Positions 25,319-32,973 of a stretch of DNA of 64,000 nucleotides are shown piece after piece (position 1 is the stretch's first letter; every line of letters starts with the position of its first letter). This DNA is from Paraburkholderia phenoliruptrix. GTDB lineage: Bacteria; Pseudomonadota; Gammaproteobacteria; Burkholderiales; Burkholderiaceae. The translations under genes were made by a program, and so were the position numbers. Where the stretch lies: contig NZ_CADIKB010000035.1 of assembly GCF_902859825.1 (NCBI RefSeq), forward strand, positions 1 through 64,000. Reading direction: 5' to 3'. The notes beneath the pieces were generated by a model. It was not told the origin of the DNA, did not search any database, and worked only from the letters and a program-made list of their open reading frames with translations.

Positions 25319-25830
25319 TTCTCCAATTGCAGCGTCAACGGCGACGCTGTTTGCGTCGAGACGCGCTGGGTCTTACCGTCCGAGTCGGTGATCCCCGCTA
25401 CCTCCCTCCCATCGCCAGTAACAATCCGGTAGCGGAAACCCGGGAGAGGGCGGCCTGACGTATCAAGCAATGCGAATTGTTCGTCGAAACGCCGGGCGTC
25501 TACCGGTTGGCGCAACAGCGAGTTGGTTTTGCCCGCGCTGGCACCGTCGCGTTGCTTATGAATGAAACACCCGGCGTCGGCGCCCGCGACGACGCGATTG
25601 TTTCCGCATGGACATAACACCCGATCGCCTTCGCAAGCTACGGGTATGCCGTGATCGTTCATCTCTTCTCCCGTGCCATCGATTGGCCACGAGCCTTCGC
25701 AGTTGCCGCAGGTCGCGTGTTCGCCGTCCAGAGCGATCTTTTTCCCTTTGTCACTTATGTGTGCTTTTACCGCCAGAACGGTTCCACCCGTAGTGGTGAA
25801 ATCGCCGGCACGGACGACTGGAATGCGCAT
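25315..25830 (-). CDS. PAAR-domain protein with C-terminal transthyretin-like extension
   Basis: 171 residues. The N-terminal 90 residues follow the PAAR pattern (VVRAGDFTTTGGTV at 5-18; HGIPVACEGDRVLCPC at 60-75) with cysteine pairs C41/C44 and C73/C75. PAAR proteins cap the VgrG spike of type VI secretion systems. Residues about 115-171 (FALLDTSGRPLPGFRYRI, then GREVAGITDSDGKTQRV) resemble the transthyretin-like module found attached to PAAR proteins and thought to hold cargo. ATG 25830 has a strong GGGAGG site; the longer frame upstream lacks one. No vgrG or T6SS core gene is in the window, so the module is an orphan. Confidence 0.87.
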   Translation of the reverse strand: MRIPVVRAGDFTTTGGTVLAVKAHISDKGKKIALDGEHATCGNCEGSWPIDGTGEEMNDHGIPVACEGDRVLCPCGNNRVVAGADAGCFIHKQRDGASAGKTNSLLRQPVDARRFDEQFALLDTSGRPLPGFRYRIVTGDGREVAGITDSDGKTQRVSTQTASPLTLQLEK

Positions 25831-26035
25831 GGGTGTCCTCCCGTAGATCTGTTCCGAGGAACGAAAAGAGCCGTCATGCCAGAGTAAGCAACGGCTCAAC
25901 GATGTCTTGGCCCTGATTTCGATCCTCGTGCGCCACTCGTCCCGCGGAATATCGGATTGATCCGAAATTGGCCGACCTGCCAACGGGCGCGCGGTTTGCT
26001 GAATGCCATGCGAACCTTCGACAGGAGCGCATGAC

Positions 26036-26227
26036 ATGAACCCGAACTCGATGGACTACGCCTTGCCCCAGCGCCGCGTGCCGTTGTCAGCCGCGACCGA
26101 CTCGGACCCGCCAGCCGGTGAAAACGACGACGACCTCGACGACGAACTCGACGAAACCGGCGCCGTCACCAACAGAAGCAATGGCAAAAGCGGCACGGAC
26201 ACCGAAGCGGAGCCCGACAAGAAATAG
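26036..26227 (+). CDS. Small acidic hypothetical protein
   Basis: 63 residues with an AGGAG ribosome site. The middle is strongly acidic (ENDDDLDDELDET) and the end carries alternating charges (TDTEAEPDKK); it is probably disordered. No family recognised. It is divergent from the PAAR gene. Composition is typical of the host rather than of the PAAR module. Confidence 0.55.
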   Translation: MNPNSMDYALPQRRVPLSAATDSDPPAGENDDDLDDELDETGAVTNRSNGKSGTDTEAEPDKK

Positions 26228-26313
26228 GCTCGGGGAGCGACGAATGGACGCGGGCAGTAGTCGGTCGCTGCCGCGTTAAACTGCGGCCTTTGCGCCGAAC
26301 AGGATTCGTCGTC

Positions 26314-26643
26314 ATGAAACGCCTAGTGGTATCCGCATTGCTTGCATCGTGCCTTGTGCAAATCTCCGCTCCCGCGGCAGCGCAAACGGTGAGCGACCAG
26401 TGCTTTGCGATCGGCGATATCGCCGGCCAGGTCGCTTCCTGGCGCGCGCACAAGAAGACTAAGGCCGAGGCGCTGAATCAGGCCGCGAAGTACTATCGGG
26501 ACGATGCGGACCGCCGCACCTTCGCCGGCATCATCCAGAAAATCTACGCGCCGAACGCGCCGCGCATGACGCCGGATCAGGCGAGCATGGCGTTCACCTC
26601 GGACTGCGTCAACGCGCGCAAGCAGCAGGCGTCGGCGCACTAA
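26314..26643 (+). CDS. Small periplasmic protein of unknown function
   Basis: 109 residues. Signal peptide MKRLVVSALLASCLVQISAP with cleavage after AAA near residue 24. The mature part has two cysteines (C30 and C97) that could form a disulfide and is mostly helical (KKTKAEALNQAAKYYRDDAD). AGGA lies upstream of ATG 26314. I do not recognise the family. Confidence 0.7.
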   Translation: MKRLVVSALLASCLVQISAPAAAQTVSDQCFAIGDIAGQVASWRAHKKTKAEALNQAAKYYRDDADRRTFAGIIQKIYAPNAPRMTPDQASMAFTSDCVNARKQQASAH

Positions 26644-27001
26644 CGCCTTCGTCGGAACAGTCCATAGCGAGTCTCATCAGGCGGACCCAAACGCCCGAGC
26701 GGCAACGGTCCATGGTGCTCGGCCCTCCGCACAACTCGTGATGCGCCCGTCGACACGGGCGTGCCGCCAACGCCAGCCCCGGCTTGCCGGCCGCATGTCA
26801 ACACCCTCAGCAGAAAATGCTGTAGCGGCTCGAAAAAAACCATACACACGCCGTACGCCGCTTTTTGAGGCGATTCATCGACTGCGCGACACGCGTAGTA
26901 TCGGCTTGTCGCATCACCGCATGCATGCCGCCGCGCCGCCCGGCGTCACATCGACACTCTCATGCCCGACCCCTTCAAGGGAAAAACCAAGGAGCCACGC
27001 A
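26644..27001. other. 358-base intergenic region upstream of gabD
   Basis: No gene can be supported; the open frame that runs into gabD from 26738 lacks a ribosome site and reads as GC-rich shadow. The region presumably holds the gabD promoter. I see no clear operator; a weak AGCGGC/GCCGCT pair near 26823-26863 followed by TTTT may end the upstream gene. Confidence 0.4.
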
Positions 27002-28477
27002 ATGTCTCTTGCATTGACGCGCAGTGAACTGATTCGCCCGCTCAATCTGATCGACGGTCAATGGATCGCCGCCGCGAGCGGCGCGCGCTTTGCCGTGACC
27101 AATCCGGCAACGGGCGAAACGATCGTCGAAGTGGCGAACAGCAGCGCTGCGGACGCGCGCGCCGCCACCGACGCCGCCGCCCGCGCGTTGCCCGCGTGGC
27201 GCGACCGGCTGCCGCGCGAGCGCGCCGAGATTCTGCGCCGCTGGCACGCGCTGATCGTGGCGAACACCGACGATCTCGCGAAGCTGATGTCGACGGAACA
27301 AGGCAAGCCGCTCGCGGAAAGCCGCGGCGAAGTCGCCTATGGCGCGTCATATGTCGCCTGGTTCGCCGATGAGGCGACGCGCATTTACGGCGACATCATT
27401 CCCCAGCAGCAGCGCGGCAAGCGCATGAGCGCCGTGAAGGAACCCATCGGCATCGTGGCCGCCATCACGCCATGGAATTTCCCGCTCGCGATGATCGCCC
27501 GCAAAATTGCGCCCGCGCTCGCGGCCGGTTGTACGGTGATCGCCAAGCCCGCAGAAGACACGCCGCTCACCGCCCTCGCGCTCGCCGCGCTCGCGCAGGA
27601 AGCGGGCGTGCCGGACGGCGTGCTGAACATGTTGTCGGCCTCACGCGAGCAAGGCATTGAAGCGGTCGCCGACTGGCTCGAAGACGCACGCGTGCGCAAA
27701 ATCACGTTCACCGGATCCACGCCCGTGGGCAAGCATCTCGCGCGCGAATCCGCCGCCACGTTGAAAAAACTCTCGCTGGAACTGGGCGGCAACGCGCCCT
27801 TCATCGTGTTCGACGACGCCGACCTCGACGCGGCCGTGACGGGTCTCATGGCGGCGAAATTCCGCAACGGCGGACAAACCTGCGTGTGCCCGAATCGCGT
27901 GTATGTGCAGGCCGGCGTGTATGAGCGTTTCGCCGACCTGCTCGCCAAACGTGTCGCTGCACTGAAAGTTGCGCCCGCAACCGATCCGGGCGCGCAAATC
28001 GGGCCGATGATCAACGAACGCGCCATCGACAAAATCGCGCGTCACGTGGAAAACGCCGTAAAACAAGGGGCAACTGTCTTGACCGGCGGCAGACGCCTCA
28101 CCGAAATGGGTCCGAATTACTATGCGCCGACTGTGCTGACGAATGCGCAAGACGGCATGCTCGTGTGTTGCGAAGAGACCTTTGGACCGGTCGCACCGCT
28201 TTTCCGCTTCGCCGACGAAGCAGAAGCCATCCGCCTCGCGAACGACACGCCGTTTGGTCTCGCCGCTTACTTCTATACGCAGGACGTGCGGCGCATCAAC
28301 CGCGTGGCTGCCCAACTGGAAGCGGGCGTGATCGGTATCAACGAAGGCGCGGTGTCGAGCGAAGCCGCGCCGTTCGGTGGCGTGAAGGAATCGGGCTACG
28401 GCCGCGAAGGCTCGAAGTACGGGCTCGACGATTATCTGTCGATCAAGTATCTGTGCCAGGGCGGCCTGGATTCGTAG
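27002..28477 (+). CDS. gabD: NAD(P)-dependent succinate-semialdehyde dehydrogenase
   Basis: 491 residues. Catalytic Cys294 is in GGQTCVCPNRVYV and Glu260 in LELGGNAPF; the C-x-C arrangement after the nucleophile is characteristic of GabD-type enzymes. TPWNFPLAMIARK and FTGSTPVGKHLA form the cofactor site, and GREGSKYGLDDYLSIKY is the family C-terminus. It oxidises succinate semialdehyde to succinate at the end of GABA degradation. ATG 27002 follows AAGGAG. No gabT is adjacent; the class III transaminase at 17184 could supply substrate but is far away. Confidence 0.93.
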   Translation: MSLALTRSELIRPLNLIDGQWIAAASGARFAVTNPATGETIVEVANSSAADARAATDAAARALPAWRDRLPRERAEILRRWHALIVANTDDLAKLMSTEQGKPLAESRGEVAYGASYVAWFADEATRIYGDIIPQQQRGKRMSAVKEPIGIVAAITPWNFPLAMIARKIAPALAAGCTVIAKPAEDTPLTALALAALAQEAGVPDGVLNMLSASREQGIEAVADWLEDARVRKITFTGSTPVGKHLARESAATLKKLSLELGGNAPFIVFDDADLDAAVTGLMAAKFRNGGQTCVCPNRVYVQAGVYERFADLLAKRVAALKVAPATDPGAQIGPMINERAIDKIARHVENAVKQGATVLTGGRRLTEMGPNYYAPTVLTNAQDGMLVCCEETFGPVAPLFRFADEAEAIRLANDTPFGLAAYFYTQDVRRINRVAAQLEAGVIGINEGAVSSEAAPFGGVKESGYGREGSKYGLDDYLSIKYLCQGGLDS

Positions 28478-28712
28478 GCGGCTTTCTAGGCGGTTTCCAT
28501 CGCCGGTCGGCGTGACGCCGCTGCGTTAGCCGCCGCAAACTGAGCAATCTCGGTGTCGGTTCCGGCAGCGCGTAGCCCGCCGCGCTAGCGCACGCGCTGC
28601 GGCTTCTGTTGTATGTGCGTGCTTCAGTACACGCGCAAAACCGCCAGTCTTTCGCCCAAAACACGCGCTTTGGCGACCCGCGTTTCAAGCTTGCAACGAA
28701 TCCGTCCACGGC

Positions 28713-28731
28713 GGGGCCAAAAAACGGCCCC
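28713..28731. terminator. Possible terminator hairpin downstream of gabD
   Basis: GGGGCC and GGCCCC pair around a seven-base A-rich loop, followed by AATTT. It lies 235 bases after gabD. The T-run is poor, so activity is uncertain. Confidence 0.45.
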
Positions 28732-28767
28732 AATTTAACGGCGGCATTCGCTTTCGATACACCTGGA

Positions 28768-28785
28768 CCAAATCCCTAAATTTGG
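28768..28785. promoter_or_regulatory. Palindrome upstream of the tad sigma-54-type promoter, possible enhancer site
   Basis: CCAAAT-CCCTAA-ATTTGG is a perfect 6+6 inverted repeat about 166 bp upstream of the -24 element, the normal range for a bound sigma-54 activator. The binding protein is unknown. Confidence 0.4.
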
Positions 28786-28950
28786 GTTTGAGGCCGTGAC
28801 CATGGCCGCAGACGCGATCTTTTGCGGCGGCAACAATGACCGGCCGATGATGCAGTTCTGATTCAAGTCGGTCAGATCTGCGCGCAGACTCTCTGACGAA
28901 AACGCATCCGAGCGGCTCAAAGCCCGATGCTTTCGTGAGTCCCGCACAGC

Positions 28951-28965
28951 TGGCCCACTCCTTGC
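28951..28965 (+). promoter_or_regulatory. sigma-54-type promoter upstream of the tad locus
   Basis: TGGCCCACTCCTTGC has exact -24/-12 spacing and differs from the prpC promoter by a single base over these 15 positions; the following CTTTA also nearly repeats. It points toward flp1, which begins 467 bases downstream, and toward the possible small ORF at 29102. No other strong promoter is evident in the gap. Confidence 0.7.
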
Positions 28966-29101
28966 CTTTATGTTTTCACGCAACCGGCGACACGGCCCGT
29001 GACCAGGTCGATGCCGACGGGGGCTTCTCGGAAGTACGCCCACGAACGGGCAGCGAGAAGAACAATCCGGCTGCGCAAGAAAAAACAAGGAGTGGTGGAA
29101 G

Positions 29102-29359
29102 ATGCGATCTTTCATTCAAATTCAAACAGGGTTGCGGTGCGCAATTCGCATTGCGCGTCGGCTGATGGCGCGGCATCTCGCAGTCATCGTCAATTCGCCA
29201 TTGCACGGCCTGGCTTACCGCCAGCGTGCCCAGCTTCCTGTGCTGCTGCCCATCAGGCAGCACGAGCCTCTGCGTATGAATTCCAGCGAGCCGCTTGCGG
29301 CTCTGTCCGGCTGCATTCTCATGCAGCGTCCGGACGTCATTTCCTGTAGCACCCTGTAG
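29102..29359 (+). CDS. Possible small ORF of unknown function in the tad leader
   Basis: 85 codons. AAGGAG lies 9 bases before the ATG, and the frame starts about 125 bases after the predicted start of sigma-54 transcription. The product is basic at the N-terminus with a hydrophobic stretch (RHLAVIVNSPLHGLAYR) and three scattered cysteines. Third-position G+C is lower than in neighbouring genes, so it may be a chance frame within an untranslated leader. Confidence 0.3.
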   Translation: MRSFIQIQTGLRCAIRIARRLMARHLAVIVNSPLHGLAYRQRAQLPVLLPIRQHEPLRMNSSEPLAALSGCILMQRPDVISCSTL

Positions 29360-29431
29360 TCAGGCAGTAGGCAGTACTCCAACCGTCGTCATCCGACGAC
29401 ATATATTTAGCCATCCTAAGGGAGATAAACC

Positions 29432-29605
29432 ATGAAATCGATCATCAACACCGCCAAGGCATTTGTTCGCGACGAAGACGGCGTGACGGCCATCGAGTAC
29501 GGCCTGATCGCGACGCTCATTGCGCTCGTCATCATCACTGGCGTGACGAGCGTCGGCACGAACCTCGCCGCCAAGTTCGTCCTGATCGCCAGCAAGCTCC
29601 AGTAA
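29432..29605 (+). CDS. flp: Flp/Fap-type (type IVb) pilin 1
   Basis: 57 residues, normal for Flp. The leader ends at Gly17 and cleavage before VTAIEYGLIATLIALVII gives Glu at +5 and Tyr at +6, the Flp signature for TadV processing. The hydrophobic helix fills the rest. Ribosome site GGGAG. It encodes a major pilus subunit. A perfect GGCGGACA/TGTCCGCC hairpin follows the stop (29620-29650) and could stabilise the pilin mRNA. Confidence 0.95.
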   Translation: MKSIINTAKAFVRDEDGVTAIEYGLIATLIALVIITGVTSVGTNLAAKFVLIASKLQ

Positions 29606-29713
29606 CCCGGGACGGTGCGGGCGGACAAACCGCGCGAGCGCATGTCCGCCGCCACCGCTCCCGACCTGTTGCCCGGCCGGCAAAGCCGTCTTCAACTTCA
29701 AACAGGAGTCGAA

Positions 29714-29887
29714 ATGCAATCGATCATTCAAACCATCGGCGCGTTCGTCCGCGACGAAGAGGGCGTCACCGCAATCGAGTATGGCCTCATCGCCACGCTT
29801 ATTGCGCTTGCCATCGTCGTCGGCGTGACCAGCATCGGGACGAATCTCGAAGCGAAGTTCATGGCGATCGCGGGTTATCTGACCTGA
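29714..29887 (+). CDS. flp: Flp/Fap-type (type IVb) pilin 2
   Basis: 57 residues, about three quarters identical to the first pilin. It has the same Gly17 cleavage point and VTAIEYGLIATLIALAIVV helix, and diverges at both ends (MQSIIQTIGAF at the start; FMAIAGYLT at the end). AGGAG lies upstream. It is a tandem duplicate; it may be a second subunit or a minor pilin. A hairpin with a T-run follows. Confidence 0.95.
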   Translation: MQSIIQTIGAFVRDEEGVTAIEYGLIATLIALAIVVGVTSIGTNLEAKFMAIAGYLT

Positions 29888-29896
29888 TTCGCGCAA

Positions 29897-29951
29897 GGTG
29901 CCGATGGGCGTGCAGCGCTTGCGCCATCGTCCATCGCACCGCCCCTTTTTT
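29897..29951 (+). terminator. Terminator-like hairpin between pilin genes and assembly genes
   Basis: GGTGC-C-GATGG pairs with CCATC-GCACC around an inner GCG/CGC step, followed by GCCCC and six T. Partial termination here would let pilin mRNA greatly exceed assembly-gene mRNA. The stem is interrupted and five bases separate it from the T-run, so strength is uncertain. Confidence 0.55.
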
Positions 29952-29980
29952 AACCTTTGGCTGACTTACGAGAGCTTGCC

Positions 29981-30511
29981 ATGCTGACTACCGCGAACGT
30001 TCTGCCGCCGATCGCACCGTGCGTCATCGCACTGGTGGTCGCCGCTGCAAGCACGGACCTGCAGTGCCGGCGTATTCCGAACCTGCTGGTCGGCGCGGGT
30101 CTCTTCGGTGCGCTTCTCGTGCAGTGCTGGCTGAAGGGAACCGGTGCGGGCGCCATGGCATGGCTCACCGGCGCCGTCGTCGGACTCGCACTCTTTCTGC
30201 CGTTCTACCTCGTGCGCGGCATGGCCGCCGGCGACGTCAAGCTGCTCGCCATGGTCGGCGCATGGATCGGCCCCTTGCTCGTGTTTTACGCGGCGCTCGC
30301 CACGTGCGTGATCGGCGGCGCATGGATGCTCGTGCTGATCGTGCGGCGTCATCAGCTCGGAAAGGTGTGGGCCAACTTGCGGGTCATTGCCCACCCTGCT
30401 CTACAAGGCCAGGGCTCGGCGAGGGATTCCATCGACTCGGTGGGCTCGGTGCCATACGGCGTCGCCATCGCGGCGGGAACCGTCGCGGTGCTGCTGACAG
30501 CAAGTGCATAG
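29981..30511 (+). CDS. tadV: Flp prepilin peptidase TadV/CpaA
   Basis: 176 residues, membrane-embedded aspartic peptidase of the type IV prepilin peptidase family (short TadV form). Catalytic aspartates are Asp26 in ASTDLQCRRIPN and Asp85 in MAAGDVKLLAM, a G-x-GD-like motif with Ala for the first Gly. About five or six helices are visible. It cleaves Flp and TadE prepilins. A TTG eight codons upstream (29957) is another possible start; ATG 29981 is preferred though its GAGAG site is weak. Confidence 0.92.
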   Translation: MLTTANVLPPIAPCVIALVVAAASTDLQCRRIPNLLVGAGLFGALLVQCWLKGTGAGAMAWLTGAVVGLALFLPFYLVRGMAAGDVKLLAMVGAWIGPLLVFYAALATCVIGGAWMLVLIVRRHQLGKVWANLRVIAHPALQGQGSARDSIDSVGSVPYGVAIAAGTVAVLLTASA

Positions 30512-30630
30512 CTGAATCACAAGCAGAAGCCGGACGGCGATCCGGTCGACAGAAGCAACGGACATAACGCGCAGAACGGACACAACACAGCGCGGCGCAC
30601 GAAGCGGCGCGCGGCACCGGGGAGCAGGAG

Positions 30631-32019
30631 ATGAACGCAAACAGCACAGGCACGGAACGCCCAGCCGACACAATGCGTGACGACGCGGCGGCAGCCATCG
30701 ACAGCATGGGCGCAGCACTGTTGCGCGCGCCGCGGACCCTCGCGGACACCGGCCTGCCTGCGCTTTTCGTCGCGCATCTGCTCCTCAAGTCGATCCTGCA
30801 GAACGGCAAGTCGTCGATGGGCGATCTGATGGCACGACACTGCCTGACAGCCGTGGTGCTCGAAGAAACCATCGGCTTCCTCGTTCGCGAGCACCTTGTG
30901 GAAATTGCACACCGCGGCGCAACCGACGTCGACGTGCATCTGCGCCTCACCGATGCCGGCCGCGAACTGGCGGCCCACGAGGCGAGCCGCTCCACCTATT
31001 GCGGCCCCGCGCCTGTCTCGCTGGACGCGTACGTGAGCGTGGTCGCGGCTTACTCGGTGAAGCGCATTCATATTTCGCAGTCCGACGTACGCGCGGCGTT
31101 CGCGAACTTCATCGCCGATATGTCGCTGCTGGATTCGGCAGTGGCCGCATTGAATGCTGGACGGCCCGTGATGCTCTACGGCCCCGCGGGCAGCGGCAAA
31201 ACGTACCTTGCCGAACGCCTCGGCATGCTGTTGCGCGGCGCCGTGCCCGTGCCGTATGCGCTCTATGTCGCCGGCGACGTGATCCAGTTGCACGACCCGC
31301 TGATTCACAAGGACGCCGCCCCGGGCGCACTGCCCGCCGTGACCGACCGCCGCTGGCGCGTCTGCGAGCGGCCGGTGGTCATGTCGGGCGGCGAGCTGAC
31401 TCTCGCGATGCTCGACCTCCAATACAACGCCAACAGCGGCTTTTATCAGGCGCCGCCGCATATGAAGGCGAACATGGGCCTTTATGTCATCGACGATCTG
31501 GGCCGCCAGCGAGTGGCGCCCGGCGAACTGCTCAACCGCTGGATCACCCCGCTCGATCGCGGCGTCGATCAGTTCGCATTGCAATCCGGCGCGCGGTTCG
31601 TGAGCCCGTTCGACGTGTGGCCCGTGTTCTCGACCAACCTCACGCCCGCCGAACTGAACGACAACGCCTTCTTGCGCCGGCTCGGCTCGAAGATCCACGT
31701 CGACGCGCTGTGCGTCGACGACTACCGGCACCTCTTCGACGCGCAATGCGCGTCGCTCGGTATCGCCATCGAACCTGGCGCGTTCGAGTATCTGCTGCAC
31801 CAATTGCATCTGCGCAGCCGCACGCCGTTTCTCGCCTGCTATCCCGCGGATCTGCTCGGCGTGCTGCGCTCGTTCGCGCTCTATCACGGCGATGTCCCGA
31901 CCGTCACCGAGTACCGGCTCACGCACGCATGGCACAGCTATTTCGGCAGCGCGCCGGAGCATGACCAGACGTATCCATCCCACAGCGGGCAATCCGACAA
32001 ACGGTATGCCGGCGCTTGA
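30631..32019 (+). CDS. AAA+ ATPase with N-terminal winged-helix-like region, tad locus
   Basis: 462 residues. Residues about 40-115 look like a winged helix (LLLKSILQNGKSSMGDLMAR, LTAVVLEETIGFLVREHLVE, VHLRLTDAGRELAAHE). The AAA+ core begins near 170 with Walker A GPAGSGKT (184-191) and Walker B-like LYVIDD (284-289), then FSTNLTPAELNDNAFLRRLG (sensor region and possible Arg finger). This protein is not one of the standard Tad components (TadA and TadZ are separate genes downstream). It may regulate or remodel the pilus apparatus. The gap to cpaB is 39 bases, so it belongs to the operon. Confidence 0.8.
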   Translation: MNANSTGTERPADTMRDDAAAAIDSMGAALLRAPRTLADTGLPALFVAHLLLKSILQNGKSSMGDLMARHCLTAVVLEETIGFLVREHLVEIAHRGATDVDVHLRLTDAGRELAAHEASRSTYCGPAPVSLDAYVSVVAAYSVKRIHISQSDVRAAFANFIADMSLLDSAVAALNAGRPVMLYGPAGSGKTYLAERLGMLLRGAVPVPYALYVAGDVIQLHDPLIHKDAAPGALPAVTDRRWRVCERPVVMSGGELTLAMLDLQYNANSGFYQAPPHMKANMGLYVIDDLGRQRVAPGELLNRWITPLDRGVDQFALQSGARFVSPFDVWPVFSTNLTPAELNDNAFLRRLGSKIHVDALCVDDYRHLFDAQCASLGIAIEPGAFEYLLHQLHLRSRTPFLACYPADLLGVLRSFALYHGDVPTVTEYRLTHAWHSYFGSAPEHDQTYPSHSGQSDKRYAGA

Positions 32020-32058
32020 TCCACAGCTGCCCCAGCAACGCATGAAAGGAGTCTCACC

Positions 32059-32895
32059 ATGAAAACCAGTCGCGCAATTGTGATGTTAGGAATGGCCCTG
32101 CTGGCGGGTCTTGCCGCTGTCGCCTTCGCCTCCCGATGGCTGTTGCAGACCTCGTCGTCGGCGGTGACGCCGGTCGCCGTCGCCACCGCCGAGGTGAGCC
32201 TCGGCCAGCCGCTGAACGCGAACATGATCCGCACCGTGAACTGGCCCACCGCGAGCGTGCCGCCCGGCGCGTTCAAGGATCCGAAAGCACTGGACGGGCG
32301 CGTCGTGCGCACGAGCCTCGAACCCGGCGAGCCGGTGATCGAATCGAAGCTCGCGCCGCAAGGCACGAAAGGCGGACTGTCCGCGGTCATCGGCGAAGGC
32401 AAGCGCGCCATCACGGTACGCGTGAACGATGTGGTCGGCGTGGCGGGATTCGCGCTGCCGGGCAACTACGTCGACGTCATCGTCAATACTCAGGAACCCG
32501 AAGCAAAGACGGCCGATCCGCAACAAAGCATCTCGAAGATCGTCCTCGAAAAGATTCTGGTGCTCGCCGTCGCGCAGCAGGTGAGCCGCGACGACACCCA
32601 GCCGAAGGTCGTCAACGCGGTCACGCTTGAGGTTACGCCCGACCAGGCGGAAAAGCTCGACCTCGCGCGCAGCGTCGGCAGCCTGTCGCTGGTACTGCGC
32701 AATCAGATCGACGACCGCCCGCTGCCCACCGGCGGCGCCACCAAGATCACGCTGCTCGGCAAGCCTGCTGCACCGGCACCCGCGCCCGTCGTCGCGGCCG
32801 CGCCCGCACGCGTGAAATACGTGCCGCGCCCGGCGCCGAAGCGCGACTGTGTCGGCGTGCTGTCGGGAGCGCAAGGTAGTCAGGAATGCTTTTAA
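32059..32895 (+). CDS. cpaB: Flp pilus assembly protein CpaB/RcpC
   Basis: 278 residues. An N-terminal membrane anchor (VMLGMALLAGLAAVAFASRW) is followed by an SAF domain (VAVATAEVSLGQPLNANMIR, about 40-105) and the RcpC/CpaB core (ITVRVNDVVGVAGFALPGNY). The periplasmic protein stabilises or gates the secretin encoded next. GGAG is present before ATG. The C-terminal tail is Pro/Ala-rich with two cysteines (C273-C277 region). Confidence 0.93.
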   Translation: MKTSRAIVMLGMALLAGLAAVAFASRWLLQTSSSAVTPVAVATAEVSLGQPLNANMIRTVNWPTASVPPGAFKDPKALDGRVVRTSLEPGEPVIESKLAPQGTKGGLSAVIGEGKRAITVRVNDVVGVAGFALPGNYVDVIVNTQEPEAKTADPQQSISKIVLEKILVLAVAQQVSRDDTQPKVVNAVTLEVTPDQAEKLDLARSVGSLSLVLRNQIDDRPLPTGGATKITLLGKPAAPAPAPVVAAAPARVKYVPRPAPKRDCVGVLSGAQGSQECF

Positions 32896-32973
32896 TCGAA
32901 TACGCAATCACGCGACGCCGCGGCGTCTGACGCACGACGGTTTGCTCGCAGCGGGCTACGGGGAGATAACGAA

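Larger units (their letters stand above)
28478..29431. other. 954-base leader region ahead of the Flp pilin genes
   Basis: The long gap holds, in order: a terminator-like GGGGCC/GGCCCC hairpin (28713-28731), a palindrome CCAAAT-N6-ATTTGG (28768-28785), a sigma-54-type promoter (28951-28965), a possible small ORF with a good ribosome site (29102-29359), and a pilin leader ending in GGGAG before flp1. Composition is mixed and less GC-rich than coding DNA around it. No long conserved protein is recognised. Confidence 0.6.

Noticed and set aside
26738..27001. Upstream in-frame extension of gabD
   Set aside because: It lacks a ribosome site, and the ALDH family N-terminus begins at 27002 behind AAGGAG.
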